DNA of 64,000 bases from Pampus argenteus (Eukaryota > Chordata > Actinopteri > Scombriformes > Stromateidae), in assembly GCA_036937835.1 (NCBI GenBank), contig CM072881.1:352501-416500 (forward strand), written 5' to 3'. Each line of letters opens with the position of its first letter. Positions within the stretch are counted from its first letter, which is position 1. This document shows positions 35,101 through 42,716 of this stretch, in pieces. The notes beneath the pieces were generated by a model. The model was not told the origin of the DNA and did no database searches. It saw nothing but the letters and a program-made list of their open reading frames with translations. The position numbers were made by a program, and so were the translations under genes.

Positions 35101-35946
35101 TGACCAATCAGGAGGTAAAACCTGTGACATCACACATGCAATACAACTTCTTGAATAAGATTTTGCACTACAACAATTAGTTAATGTGTCTACTTTAACA
35201 TTATTAGTGTATAGTTTATATTTATTGATCATTTCATCATAGTGTTGGTTTTCAAAATGTACTTTTTATTTAGTATTTGTCTTACTGCAGTGCTCCTCAA
35301 TTATTGCCCCCCCAAGAAGGAAGAAAACAATTCACCCTCCCCCACTCTCTGCAGCAACTATAAATAGTATAATTTCTCTATAAAATTGCTATGAGTACAC
35401 CTCTGCATAACATTGTATCCTTAACATTAAAGAAAACAAAAAGAAAAATATAGTTCATCTTACAAAGAATAACTTTATTAACATTGTTTCTTAGTCTGTA
35501 ACAGAAAAAAAGCATGTTCCTGAGGTTCACACACGCCCCCCCTGCATCGCACTGGCCCCACTATTTGAGATGGGGGAAAAAAAAAAAAAAGTTTGCACTT
35601 TCACTCATAGTTTTCATTGAGAAAAAACAAGCTGAGAGCTGCTGTAAGACTGTAAATAAAAGTTGTATTTCAAGTCAGTATGTGCACAATCTTCCAACTT
35701 TGACATCAGTTCAAAAAACACTAGAAGACAATTATGCATACTTAATATGTTAAAAAGAAGTTGTAGGAGGCAGCTCTCAGCCATATTTTCTGTGATGAAT
35801 ACTTTCATTTTTCCCCTCAGGAGAAGTGGTGGCCATTCAATGTGTCTGGTCAGACTGTCATTCTCTTCCTGCTGTGGCCGTTTGTCGCTCAGGGTGTGGT
35901 CAACCTGCTGAAGAAAGCCCAGAAGAGAAGTCGCATATCTTCATAA
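14082..35946 (+). CDS. acbd4: Acyl-CoA-binding domain protein 4, complete coding region
   Basis: Tail-anchored acyl-CoA-binding protein of the ACBD4/5 family, whose members tether peroxisomes to the ER by binding VAP proteins. Ten coding exons join in phase: 14082-14172, 14904-15024, 17227-17311, 19855-19975, 20381-20539, 30450-30547, 30712-30922, 31003-31214, 33738-33794 and 35821-35946 (1281 bp, 426 residues). The ACB domain covers residues about 11-105, with the ligand-site LYKQA and GRYKW motifs. An FFAT-like core EIFCDSV is at 209-215, a coiled coil near 335-365 and a transmembrane segment near 395-415 with a basic tail KKAQKRSR. The ACBD4-like signatures VPRPGFWDP and EPLYVVIDDMPRPPE separate it from ACBD5. 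Intron 5 is 9.9 kb because of nested transposons; no exon is interrupted. Confidence 0.92.
14904..15024 (+). CDS. acbd4: acbd4 coding exon 2, ACB domain
   Basis: Encodes GSYQPSYEVMLRFYSLYKQA through PGFWDPVGRYK and splits the Trp codon. Tyr and Lys of YKQA and Lys of RYKW are the acyl-CoA contacts in the family. The donor GTCTGT runs directly into a (GT)n repeat. Confidence 0.92.
15034..15182. repeat. (GT)n, (AAT)n and LINE-like tail
   Basis: (GT)n at 15034-15055 directly after exon 2, (TAA)n near 15110-15132, then a TTTATATAGCACTTTTTCAA segment typical of fish LINE 3' ends. Confidence 0.7.
15629..16412 (-). mobile_element. L2-like LINE with internal deletion (copy D)
   Basis: The L2 3' UTR (15629 to about 16160) is followed by (GATA)n and (GA)n tracts and then, from about 16270, by part of the RT-coding region matching about 25005-25150 of the long copy. 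Roughly 1.3 kb of ORF is therefore missing between them. Confidence 0.8.
16413..17226. other. acbd4 intron 2, distal part
   Basis: AT-rich intron with no assigned element. A mixed (AAT/AAC)n and (TGTGCC)-type simple tract directly precedes exon 3. Confidence 0.4.
17227..17311 (+). CDS. acbd4: acbd4 coding exon 3, end of ACB domain
   Basis: Encodes DSWSRLGEMSRESAMAAYVD up to KKVAQE, the last helix of the domain. Acceptor TGTTAG; donor GAG|GTACAT. Confidence 0.92.
17478..17520 (+). mobile_element. LINE 3' terminus with (CTAT)n tail
   Basis: TTGGGATTAATAAAGTATCT followed by CTAT repeats is a common 3' end of fish CR1/Rex-type LINEs, the same tail type as the fragment at 18744-19458. Confidence 0.6.
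18290..18720 (-). pseudogene. Tc1 transposase DDE-domain remnant
   Basis: Contains VWRRKGEEY, VKHGGGSVLMWGCMS, FQHDNDPKHTS and SPDLNPIEHLWG: the second catalytic Asp and the final Glu of the DDE triad. The paired HTH domain and the first catalytic Asp are missing, and the frame breaks after WGILN. Confidence 0.88.
18744..19458 (-). mobile_element. CR1/Rex-like LINE 5' fragment with (GATA)n tail
   Basis: The minus strand encodes IFVYTREQLMALSNPVV, then PAIIMGNVRSLGNKMDELSA, CFTETLL and KKKGGGIALFVSERWC, the first half of the endonuclease. It ends at a GATA-type 3' tail. It therefore joins the 5' end directly to a tail and lacks GDFNH, the RT and the 3' UTR. Same family as the copy at 50525-53378. 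It is inserted in the Tc1 element. Confidence 0.8.
19855..19975 (+). CDS. acbd4: acbd4 coding exon 4
   Basis: Encodes VITTMPINEKTASLFHHFEP and VVIDDMPRPPESLL, the conserved ACBD4 segment after the ACB domain. Acceptor ACTGCAG; donor GAAG|GTCAGT. Confidence 0.92.
20381..20539 (+). CDS. acbd4: acbd4 coding exon 5, acidic linker
   Basis: 53 residues of low-complexity acidic linker (SEPADRPGDIEDKEQVGPKE...). Acceptor CTGTAG; donor G|GTGCGT. Phase 1 at both ends, so it could be skipped without a frame change. Confidence 0.85.
21367..22555 (-). pseudogene. hAT transposase, central and C-terminal part
   Basis: The minus strand holds TEDIARNMKLQLQREVVSFD (about 22440-22380), ALNHFLRSLRLSKV, then the C-terminal FGSIYICEQTFSMMKFTKSK dimerisation motif near 21540. 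Frameshifts and gaps separate these parts. It belongs to the same GTF2IRD2/ZBED-like group as the hAT at 3516-5747 but to a different family. Confidence 0.82.
22573..23151 (-). pseudogene. L1-type ORF2 C-terminus of the nested LINE
   Basis: The minus strand reads TPEWFPDTPDT, the knuckle CMTEKGTLTHCVWEC, then RMVALSWRDTE up to WAPLLDFLG, followed by 3' UTR and the poly(A) tail. Confidence 0.82.
23705..26588 (-). pseudogene. L2-type ORF2 (endonuclease-RT), several breaks
   Basis: Endonuclease: SLSSKAVLVNELISDYDIDL, VTETWLQEDE and, past the inverted repeat, VIIVGDFNIHVDN. RT: SSTCLLDPIPTRLL, ANYRPISNLSFISKVLEKAV, FQSGFRVNHSTETAL, DLSAAFDTI and GVPQGSVLGPLLF. The catalytic box reads YAND instead of YADD (minus strand of about 24441-24452). 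C-terminal domain: RLDYCNSLLTGC, LHWLPVKSRIEFKILLLTYK, ending LFDKAYN. Stops and frameshifts occur throughout. Confidence 0.87.
26065..26275. repeat. Perfect inverted repeat, 91-bp arms, 29-bp spacer
   Basis: The left arm 26065-26155 and right arm 26185-26275 are exact reverse complements. The spacer is 26156-26184 (TTCAACTTTATTGTCATTGT...). The left arm is native L2 endonuclease sequence (encoding APGPYSEFLSEF) plus an AAGATGAGATGAGA end; the right arm is the inverted duplicate. Confidence 0.96.
26727..27122 (-). mobile_element. Short hAT derivative carrying only a BED-finger start
   Basis: 396 bp flanked by perfect 8-bp copies of GACTATAC (26719-26726 and 27123-27130). On the minus strand it starts a reading frame MACSKKRKVDTENRCFKDEW with CLIC, matching the N-terminus of hAT transposases, and stops after ALIKSGN. 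A perfect 20-bp palindrome (CCGGTCCGGATCCGGACCGG, 27080-27099) lies near its right end. Confidence 0.88.
27176..27471 (+). mobile_element. SINE with 5S rRNA-like head and LINE-like tail
   Basis: 296 bp flanked by AGTTCTTGCGATA (27163-27175) and AGTTCCTGCGATA (27472-27484). The head (about 27182-27268) is 5S-like: CATACCACCCTGAACACGCC, CGGAAGCTAAGCAGGG (box A region) and CTTGGATGGGAG (box C region), with two internal deletions relative to a real 5S gene. The tail GCCCCCGCGACCCGACTACG and GATAAGCGGAAGAAAA resembles a fish LINE 3' end. This layout is that of a SINE3-type element. It is inserted in the L1 endonuclease. Confidence 0.82.
27182..27268 (+). pseudogene. 5S rRNA-derived sequence (not a functional gene)
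   Basis: Matches 5S rRNA except that about 10 nt are missing after CCCGATCTCG and about 11 nt after GATGGGAG. It is the head of the SINE. Confidence 0.85.
28769..29531 (-). pseudogene. L1-type ORF1 protein of the nested LINE
   Basis: Begins MSKQTMLKDCESGSRSRG at 29531 and is frameshifted near 29390. It contains a long coiled coil (RIAMMNSTVDAVKKS to AKRIAYLESKTEDLENRARR), RLVGLPENAE, then an RRM with AVIIRFLRFQDQEFV. Nearly complete compared with L1 ORF1p. Confidence 0.85.
29640..29895 (-). pseudogene. hAT transposase N-terminal (BED finger) part
   Basis: The minus strand shows C-x-E-QIAVFKD, then KHAEKYKNLTNAQKGTTLEA and LLARLQEQQ, the region after the BED finger in this hAT group. It is interrupted at 29637 by the L1 insertion. 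Confidence 0.8.
30156..30449. other. acbd4 intron 5, distal end
   Basis: About 290 bp of AT-rich intron between the hAT nest and exon 6. Nothing was assigned. Confidence 0.4.
30450..30547 (+). CDS. acbd4: acbd4 coding exon 6, FFAT-like motif
   Basis: Encodes SESEIFCDSVDSVEQL. In ACBD4/5 the matching E(V/I)(F/Y)CDS stretch is the FFAT-like motif that binds the MSP domain of VAPs; the serines before it give the usual acidic or phosphorylatable tract. Donor AAG|GTACAA. Confidence 0.88.
30712..30922 (+). CDS. acbd4: acbd4 coding exon 7, Gly/Gln-rich linker
   Basis: 70 residues rich in Gly, Gln, Arg and Glu (GAGQGGEGAEDGKGQG). Acceptor TTTACAG; donor GGGC|GTGAGC. The reading frame also runs four codons past the donor, but the next exon fits only from this donor. 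Confidence 0.85.
31003..31214 (+). CDS. acbd4: acbd4 coding exon 8, coiled coil
   Basis: Gly-rich start followed by QLQQQIIQALRRLREDMRSV and DRLEVVERL, a likely coiled coil as in ACBD4/5. Acceptor GTGTTCAG; donor CAT|GTAAGA. Confidence 0.9.
31322..32393. mobile_element. Non-autonomous hAT element, 1072 bp
   Basis: Both termini read CAGGGGTCTCA.ACTC and the subterminal zones are rich in GCGGCCC. Flanks 31314-31321 and 32394-32401 are identical ATGTAATA. No transposase reading frame remains. Located in acbd4 intron 8. Confidence 0.93.
32408..33110 (-). mobile_element. Tc1/mariner-like element, internally deleted
   Basis: The ends resemble CACTGTATCCCAAACATTCA and the complement of TGAACTTATGGGACACGG, with TA at 32406-32407 and 33111-33112. 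The minus strand keeps the N-terminal HTH part of a transposase (MAKQKSGKATLSKPQVRAQA, then LREAVTESTIHRFLTE) with a stop and frameshift; the DDE domain is lost. It starts only 14 bp after the neighbouring hAT. Confidence 0.78.
33113..33737. other. acbd4 intron 8, distal part
   Basis: About 625 bp of AT-rich intron; no element recognised. Confidence 0.4.
33738..33794 (+). CDS. acbd4: acbd4 coding exon 9
   Basis: 19-codon exon (AQAEWRPCPHCAPTVSQQQ) between GTAACAG and GTAAGA; phase 0 at both ends. It carries a CPHC pair of unknown role. Confidence 0.8.
34025..35085 (+). mobile_element. Tc1/mariner-like element, decayed
   Basis: Inverted ends share GTATTCACA and TTATTCCAAAATG blocks. The interior keeps transposase-derived DNA in order: AGCATCATGCTGTGGGGATA, ATGACAACAACCCTAAGCAC (the ND-P-KH motif) and GAACATCTCTGGAGGGATCT (the EHLWRDL-type motif), but without an open frame. 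Exact ends are uncertain. Located in acbd4 intron 9. Confidence 0.75.
35821..35946 (+). CDS. acbd4: acbd4 terminal coding exon, tail anchor
   Basis: Encodes EKWWPFNVSG, then one hydrophobic segment ending AQGVVNLL and the basic tail KKAQKRSRISS before TAA. WWPF and LLWPFVAQ are hallmarks of the ACBD4/5 C-terminus, which directs the protein to peroxisomes. Confidence 0.93.
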   Translation, partial: EKWWPFNVSGQTVILFLLWPFVAQGVVNLLKKAQKRSRISS

Positions 35947-36618
35947 AGTGAGTTGATGAACACATTCAACTCACCCATAAGAATCCATCATTTCTATAGG
36001 AAAAATTGATTCTATTGTGAATTAACTGGAAGAGTTCATCCTCCTTTACTTTGAGCACTGGAGAGGAAGCAGTTGACTTTTTTGGACTTGCTGTCTACTT
36101 AGAAATGCATTTGGTTTTGGGCAGCAGGAATTGGACACTGAACATAGAAAACCTGGGTTTGTGCTTGTACCGATGATGGAAATACTTGGATTACATTACT
36201 ACATCATCCAAATTAGTGAGATTGTAATTTACATTCACCTTTTCCTATTCTTGTGTTTTTTACTACAATACAATTTATGTTTTTTGTAATATACATATTA
36301 TCTGTGTGAAATGCAACGTAATGCAGCAGAAGAAGCCTATGTTGCTCCAAAAGCAAAACTACAAATGGCCCAGTTGTGTCTGAGTTGTGACTGCATGTCT
36401 TCTCAGTGCTCCATCTCTCCCACTATCTGTACATCATGACATCTGTTTTGATGACAGTGAAGTTAATTATTTCTCTAATGTTGTGGATCCAGTCATTAGA
36501 TTATTACTGCTGTTACTGACTGGGACTCCAGGTGTAAGATGGTACTGAAATGACAAATGTAGGAGAACTGTTCTCAAACTGCCCTATCAGTCATGTGTTA
36601 ATCTGCAGCATGAGCTCC

Positions 36619-36624
36619 AATAAA
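36619..36624 (+). terminator. acbd4: acbd4 polyadenylation signal
   Basis: AATAAA about 670 bp after the stop codon, at the end of a repeat-free 3' UTR. Cleavage is expected around 36635-36650. Confidence 0.7.
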
Positions 36625-36639
36625 AAAATCTATATTGCA

Positions 36640-38094
36640 TCGAAGGTTGTACAGGGTTATGTATGTGTGGAGGTTATTAAGGAATTTAATTTAAAGACTT
36701 CGGTCTAAGGACTAAGTGTGTGTTCTCCTGTTGGCACTAGTACAGGTGGCCATATAGTTTATGTGGATCCTTATGTAAGTGTCTTTTGAATATTCTACTT
36801 ACTGTGTGCTTTGACTACTGCAGTCGTATCTGTGGCTGACAATATTGACAATTTGTGGGCAGTACACAACACACACACACACACACACTAATGCTGTAAT
36901 ATATTAATATTAATTCAATAGTTTGCTAAAACGATATATAAAATATAATATAAAAAAATATGATTAATTTAAAGTAATGCAAAGTCATACTCATAGATAC
37001 TATATTGATGATTGAGAAATATGTTACTTTAGCAACATTTTAAAATTATATTGATGTTAATTTATAACATCAATAAGTATGAGCTCACTGTTAACTTACT
37101 AAACCTGACCACATTTGAAAAGGCCTAACATGTATCACATTCAGGGCTTAAAATGTTTAAATAAATCAACTTGTGCTCCAAATTTTAATCTATTTATGCA
37201 TATTATATAGTGTCCCTATACTCATAGTATATGTTGTTATTATATTTAAGGTAAATGTGGAGTCACAATGTATAAATACTGACAGAAATATAAAATAGAA
37301 ATATTTTAGTGACGTTAGAAATCAGAATCTTAGATTGTGAAGCTCAGTGTGAAATACAAAACCTTATAATATTTGTAAAGTGTTGGATGGATGGATGGAT
37401 GGATGAATAGATGGATGGATGGATTCTAGCTTTAAATGATAAAATAAGTGACCTTACTTATTTTATTAAAATGTACTTTTTAATTTTTTATGTCTTCAAC
37501 ATTAGAAAATGTATAAATAACATGTCTTCTAGCTTTATGAAATTTATTTTTTGTTAAATCCATTTCAAATTCAGCATTTAGGCTTGATTTTTATGTAATA
37601 AATAAACCATGGAAAGGGATTCTCCAACAGGTGTGTTGCACATCTTCAGTGTTTCTGGGACACACAAAAACCAGTTTAAAAACAGAAAGCAGCAGAGGCT
37701 GGAATATCTGGAATTTTAGTTGAGAATGGGTTAAGCTTTAAAAACATAGGATCCTACATCTTTCACAATACACCTGGAAAGGTACACTGCCTGGTAAATG
37801 CCCACTTTTTTCCTACATGCTTTCTGTCATAAATGTAGTCTTCAAATCCAAGCCTGGTCATCATCACTATGATGTCATCAGGGTTATTTTCTCACTTGAC
37901 AAAGCTCCTGGTCCGCTTTGTTTTGTGTATTTTTTAGTATTAATTGTGTTTTTTGCTGTAACCCCTGTCGTACATATACTGAAAATGAGCTTATTAACAT
38001 CAAAGTTTCAACACCAGATTTTTTTACCACTTTTCTGGCCCCAGCAGTGGAAATACTGGACAATTTTAGTCAAAGGTGCCCTCACCTTTTCTCA
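36640..38094. other. acbd4-arhgap23 intergenic DNA, left part
   Basis: AT-rich, no gene. (CA)n at 36866-36888 and (GGAT)n at 37384-37424. About 37800-38090 runs open into the LINE start and may be its diverged 5' leader. Confidence 0.45.
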
Positions 38095-40800
38095 GGCTGT
38101 GAAACGCTGCAGGAGAGGTAAGTGCTCCAGAGCACTTGTGTGCTGTCGCAGCCGCGGTCACTGCACACCGCTACCCAGAATCATCCTCGGTTATTTGCTT
38201 CACGGAGACGTGGCTGGATGTATTTAGACGGGATCACCCTGGCCTCCAGCTCCACCGTAAAAAATCTTGGAGTTGTTTTTGATCAGGATTTGTCCTTTAA
38301 TAACTATATAAAACAACTTTCGAGGACTGCATTCTTCCACTTACGTAACATTGCCAAAATCAGACGCATCATTTCTCAAGCGGATGCAGAAAAACTAGTC
38401 CATGCATTTGTTACTTCTAGGCTGGACTATTGTAACTCTTTGCTATCAGGCTGCTCTAATAAGTCTCTTAAGAGTTTGCAGCTGATTCAGAACGCTGCTG
38501 CACGTGTTCTGACAGGAACCAAAATCAGAGATCACATCTCTCCCATTTTGGCTTCCTTGCACTGGCTACCCGTTAAATCTAGAATAGAATTTAAAATTCT
38601 TCTACTAACTTACAAAGCTCTTCATGGTCAGGCACCATCATATTTAAAAAAGCTCATAGTACCTTACCACCCCACTAGAACACTGCGCTCCCAGGATGGT
38701 GGGTTCCTTGTGGTTCCTATAGTGTCTAAAAGTAGATTGGGAGCCAGAGCTTTCAGCTATCAAGCTCCTCTTCTGTGGAATAAACTACCACTCTGTGTTC
38801 GGGAGGCAGACACGATCAACACCTTTAAGAGTAGACTTAAGACTTTCCTTTTTGATAAAGCTTATAGTTAGGGCTGGCTCAGGTCATCCCTTAGTTATGC
38901 TGCCATAGAACTAGACTGCCGGGGGACTCACATACTCTCTCGTTCTCTCTCTCTCATTCTCTGTCTCTCCTTATCTATCCATCTATTTATCATGTTACTA
39001 ATTAAACTTCTTCCCAGAGTTTCTGTGCTCTCTCGTCCAGCAGGTTCTTTTGGACTGTGCCTGCTGCTGTGGTCCTGCGTGGCGTCTTCTGCATGCGTTG
39101 TCACCGTCATCATTGTTACCATATTCCCATTACAGTTTATAGTTAGTTAATGATTTGCTACTGTGCATCTGTTTCTCTATCACAAGTTTCACTGTTACTG
39201 TAATAATTCATCATTAATTGTAAACATTCTCATTTTATCATTGTCATTGTTTATCACTATAATTCATTGTGAGTGTACAATATGTGTGTGTTGATTGTTC
39301 TGTACATGTGACATCATTGCACGTCTGTCCGTCCTGGGAGAGGGATCCTTCCTCTGTGGATCTTCCTGAGGTTTCTTCCACCTTTTTCCCTGTTAAAAGG
39401 TTTTTTGGTGGGCAAGTTTTTCTTCACTCGAATCGAGGGTGTAAGGACAGAGGGTGTCACTCCCTGTACAGATTGTAAAGCCCTCTGAGACAAATGTATT
39501 TTGTGATTTTGGGCTATATAAATAAAATTTGATTTGATTTGATGTATTTGATACCGGACTCTGCACTCCAGCTGAAGGGATTTCAGCTCCACAGAGTGGA
39601 TCAGACCTCGGCTCTCTCCAGCAAAGCAAAGGGTGGAGGTATCTGGTTCTACATTAACAGTAACTGGTGTGGCGATGTGACAGAGATGCAGCGGCATTGC
39701 TCCCCTGAGTTGGAAACTTTTTACATGGACTGTAAACCCTTTTACTCTCCCCATGCGCCTCATTCATTTTGGTCAGTGTCTACATTACACCACAGGCCAA
39801 CGTGCAGGTCACTGGCTGACCAGATACTGTGTGTGAAGCAGATGGTTGGACAATACAGACTGGGATGTTTTCAGGCACTGGAATGAGTACACAGATGCTG
39901 TGACTTCTTACATCAGCTTCTGTGAGGCCTGTTGTATTCCATCATATACCAGGGTGAGTTATAACAATAATAAAGGCCTCAGTCCTAGACTCAAACAGCT
40001 TAGGAAGGACAAAGAGGCAGCATTCAGGTGTGGAGAAAGAGACAAGTATAAGGAGTTAAAGTACACATTTAACAAGTGGTAAGGGATGGTAAACGACCCC
40101 CCCCCCCCCCCACCTCTGCCTCGTTAACACCTCTGTCCATCCTAGAGATGTCAACAGGCTTTTTAAAAAACAAAACCCCCACAAAGCAGCTGGCCCTGTC
40201 TGAGTCTCCTCTTCCAGCCTGAAGCACTGCACAGATCAGCTGTCCCCAGAGTTTACTGACATTTTTAACACCTCACTGGAGACAGGACACATGCCAGCCT
40301 GCTTCAAAACATCCACCATCATCCCAGTACAAAAAAAAAAAAAGGATCACAGGACTCAACGACTACAGGCCGTCGCCCTGACCTCTGTGGTCATGAAATC
40401 CTTTGAGCACCTTGTCCTGCCTCATCTCATAATTATTCATATTTTATCCAGTTTTGGATACGGCAATTCTAGCATTTTAGAATTTTAGATATTCACACTT
40501 TGAAAATACTTGACCTTAGTCCCCCCAGTCCCCCCCACTTATGGATCTTGTTGTCCCATGTGGCCTGTGGGGCAATGTCCTGCACTACAGACTCATGTTT
40601 GCACATTGCTTGTTGTTTGCTGTTGCACAGTGTCTGCGGTGACTACATACTTTTTATAGCTGTACATATTTTTTCTTGTATTTGTATATTCACATATTGT
40701 TAAATTTATATTGTAGATTATATATATATTTACAACTTGTTTTTACATATATTTGTTGTTGTGTTGTATATGTATGTATTGTGTTGTTTGTTGTTGTTGT
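38095..40800 (+). mobile_element. CR1/Rex-like LINE, decayed and split by an L2
   Basis: Starts with a KRCRRGKCSRALVCC reading segment, then the endonuclease. The L2 at 38226-39540 interrupts it with a perfect TSD, GATGTATTT. It resumes as IPDSALQLKGFQLH, KAKGGGIWFYINSNWC, TDWDVFRHW, VTSYISFCEACCIPS and RT fragments (HMPACFKTSTIIPVQ, VALTSVVMKSFEHLV). A poly(C) tract at 40098-40111 and large gaps show decay. The 3' part to about 40800 is TTG-rich UTR-like sequence. Confidence 0.75.
38226..39540 (+). mobile_element. L2-like LINE, 5'-truncated (copy F)
   Basis: Flanked by GATGTATTT at 38217-38225 and 39541-39549. It encodes the ORF2 C-terminus from DGITLASSSTVKNLGV to FKSRLKTFLFDKAYS in one open frame ending at 38871, then the (CT)n-containing 3' UTR and the TTTGATTTGATTT tail. 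Nearly identical to copy I, so young. Confidence 0.93.
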
Positions 40801-41237
40801 TGAGCTCCAATATTAACCAAAACAAATTCCTTGTTAGTTTTTAACTTACTTGGCAATAACAAAATCTTCATACAATTGTTTTTCATATGCAGCAATGACC
40901 TTTTATATGTGAAATCAGTAAAATTATTGTTATATGTCCATATTTGGCCTTATTATGAGCAAAAATAAATACACGCATGCAAACCAATTTCCAAAACAAA
41001 TAATTTAATATATTATGTATAATATTTATATACACAGGTTAACTTAACAAGGCTTTGTACAACTGTTACAAATATAATACATACACAAGGGGACAGAAGA
41101 GATGGAGAGAAGGACAGACTGAGTCTAGATATGATTAAGATATACATGGAGTCTGGTTGGATGACAGTGATTGGCAGTACAAATTGGTTCAGTTCCGTTT
41201 TGTATTTTTCAGACTCTGCTTTACAAAACTGATGTTT
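40801..41237. other. Intergenic DNA
   Basis: No gene or element recognised in this AT-rich stretch. Confidence 0.35.
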
Positions 41238-41523
41238 ATCACTATTATTCATTGCGAGTGTACAATATGTGTGTGTTGATTTGTTCTGTACATGTGACAT
41301 CATTGCACGTCTGTCCGTCCTGGGAGAGGGATCCCTCCTCTGTGGCTCTTCCTGAGGTTTCTTCCACCTTTTTCCCTGTTAAAAGGTTTTTTGGTGGTCA
41401 AGTGTTTCCTCACTAATCGAGGGTCTAAGGACAGAGGGTGTCACTCCCTGTACAGATTGTAAAGCCCTCTGAGACAAATGTATTTAGTGATTTTGGGCTA
41501 TATAAATAAAATTTGATTTGATT
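41238..41523 (+). mobile_element. L2-like LINE 3' end (copy G)
   Basis: 286-bp 3' UTR fragment with the TTTGATTTGATT tail. TGATGTTT at 41230-41237 and 41524-41531 is the likely target duplication. Confidence 0.88.
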
Positions 41524-42656
41524 TGATGTTTTGATGCATCAGCATGAGAAGGGAATGAAAAAGTGAAAAAGCAGAAATGCAAAAATATCACTCAGGTAAG
41601 ATTGTGGTTTTAGTTACTTCCAACTGCTGCCATGACAACGCTCTCTGTAACACAATGTGAACTGGAGCCTGACTGTTGCATTAAGTGCTTAGTCCTTATG
41701 CATCTATTGGCTCACCATGTCTTCACTACTGATATTGTACAATTACCTAAATAGAAAAAAATGAAATAATTTTGGCATGACTTCATATAGCTGCCTAACA
41801 CTTTGCTCTTCTGACATAACAGTTTGTCAGTATCCTCAAAACTCTGGTCCTCATCCCCCAACACACACACACACACAGGAAAGTACAATAGGCTTGCTTT
41901 GAACGCTTATGGTTTGTATATTTATATGTCACTGCCCGGATGCATGCATTTTTTTGTCCCAGTCACATCATCCAACGAGAGAGTGAGTTTGTTTCACTGT
42001 AGATCCATAGGATGCTTTGGAAGAGCTTGTAAAGGGCTGAAAAAATCATTGTACTGTGGTGTACTCAGTCTGCATATCTGATAGCTGCCCTGTAGTGGAC
42101 AAGAGACAGACATCCAAACTGAAAGCTCTCCTTTTGTCGTGCCCACGAGTGAGGAAGGCCTCTCTTATCTAAACCTGAGAGTGTCCAGTTGATTAAAGGA
42201 CCCATGGTGATAAGGTTTGTTGATATGCAACAAGTTACACATTGGCCACATTTCGACCCCCATACGACTCCCACCTCTCCAGACAATGTCACAAACTTTA
42301 TCACAGGGAGACTCTCTCTTTCAGTGTAAATGCTCCTTTCAGAAACATTCCGCCGCCGTCCTGGAATTCACCAGCAGATGGAGTTTACTAACTATGCTAA
42401 ACATGTTACCTGTTTGTACTCTTTTAACAAAAGGACTGGATAACACTCATCCAATGATTAGCATTACATGTATGGTCTGATTCATCCTCCACCCAGGACA
42501 CTTAACACTTCGGGAAACCACACATCTACACACCCTTTTTTCCACATCAAAGGGGACTCCATTTCAAACTGCATTCCTGAAGCCACACCAAATGTTGTTC
42601 TGTGTCAAAGAAAGACATTTCAATGTTCATATAATGTTATTAAATATTCTCTTCAT

Positions 42657-42716
<60 letters not shown>

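Noticed and set aside
37817..38227. 136-residue open frame as a host gene
   Set aside because: Its end is the CRRGKCSRALVCC start of a LINE; the N-terminal part has no support and no splice context.
41171..41416. Recurrent plus-strand frame with CSVHVTSLHVCPSWERDPSS in L2 3' UTRs
   Set aside because: Same repeat read on the other strand; no start context and variable ends.
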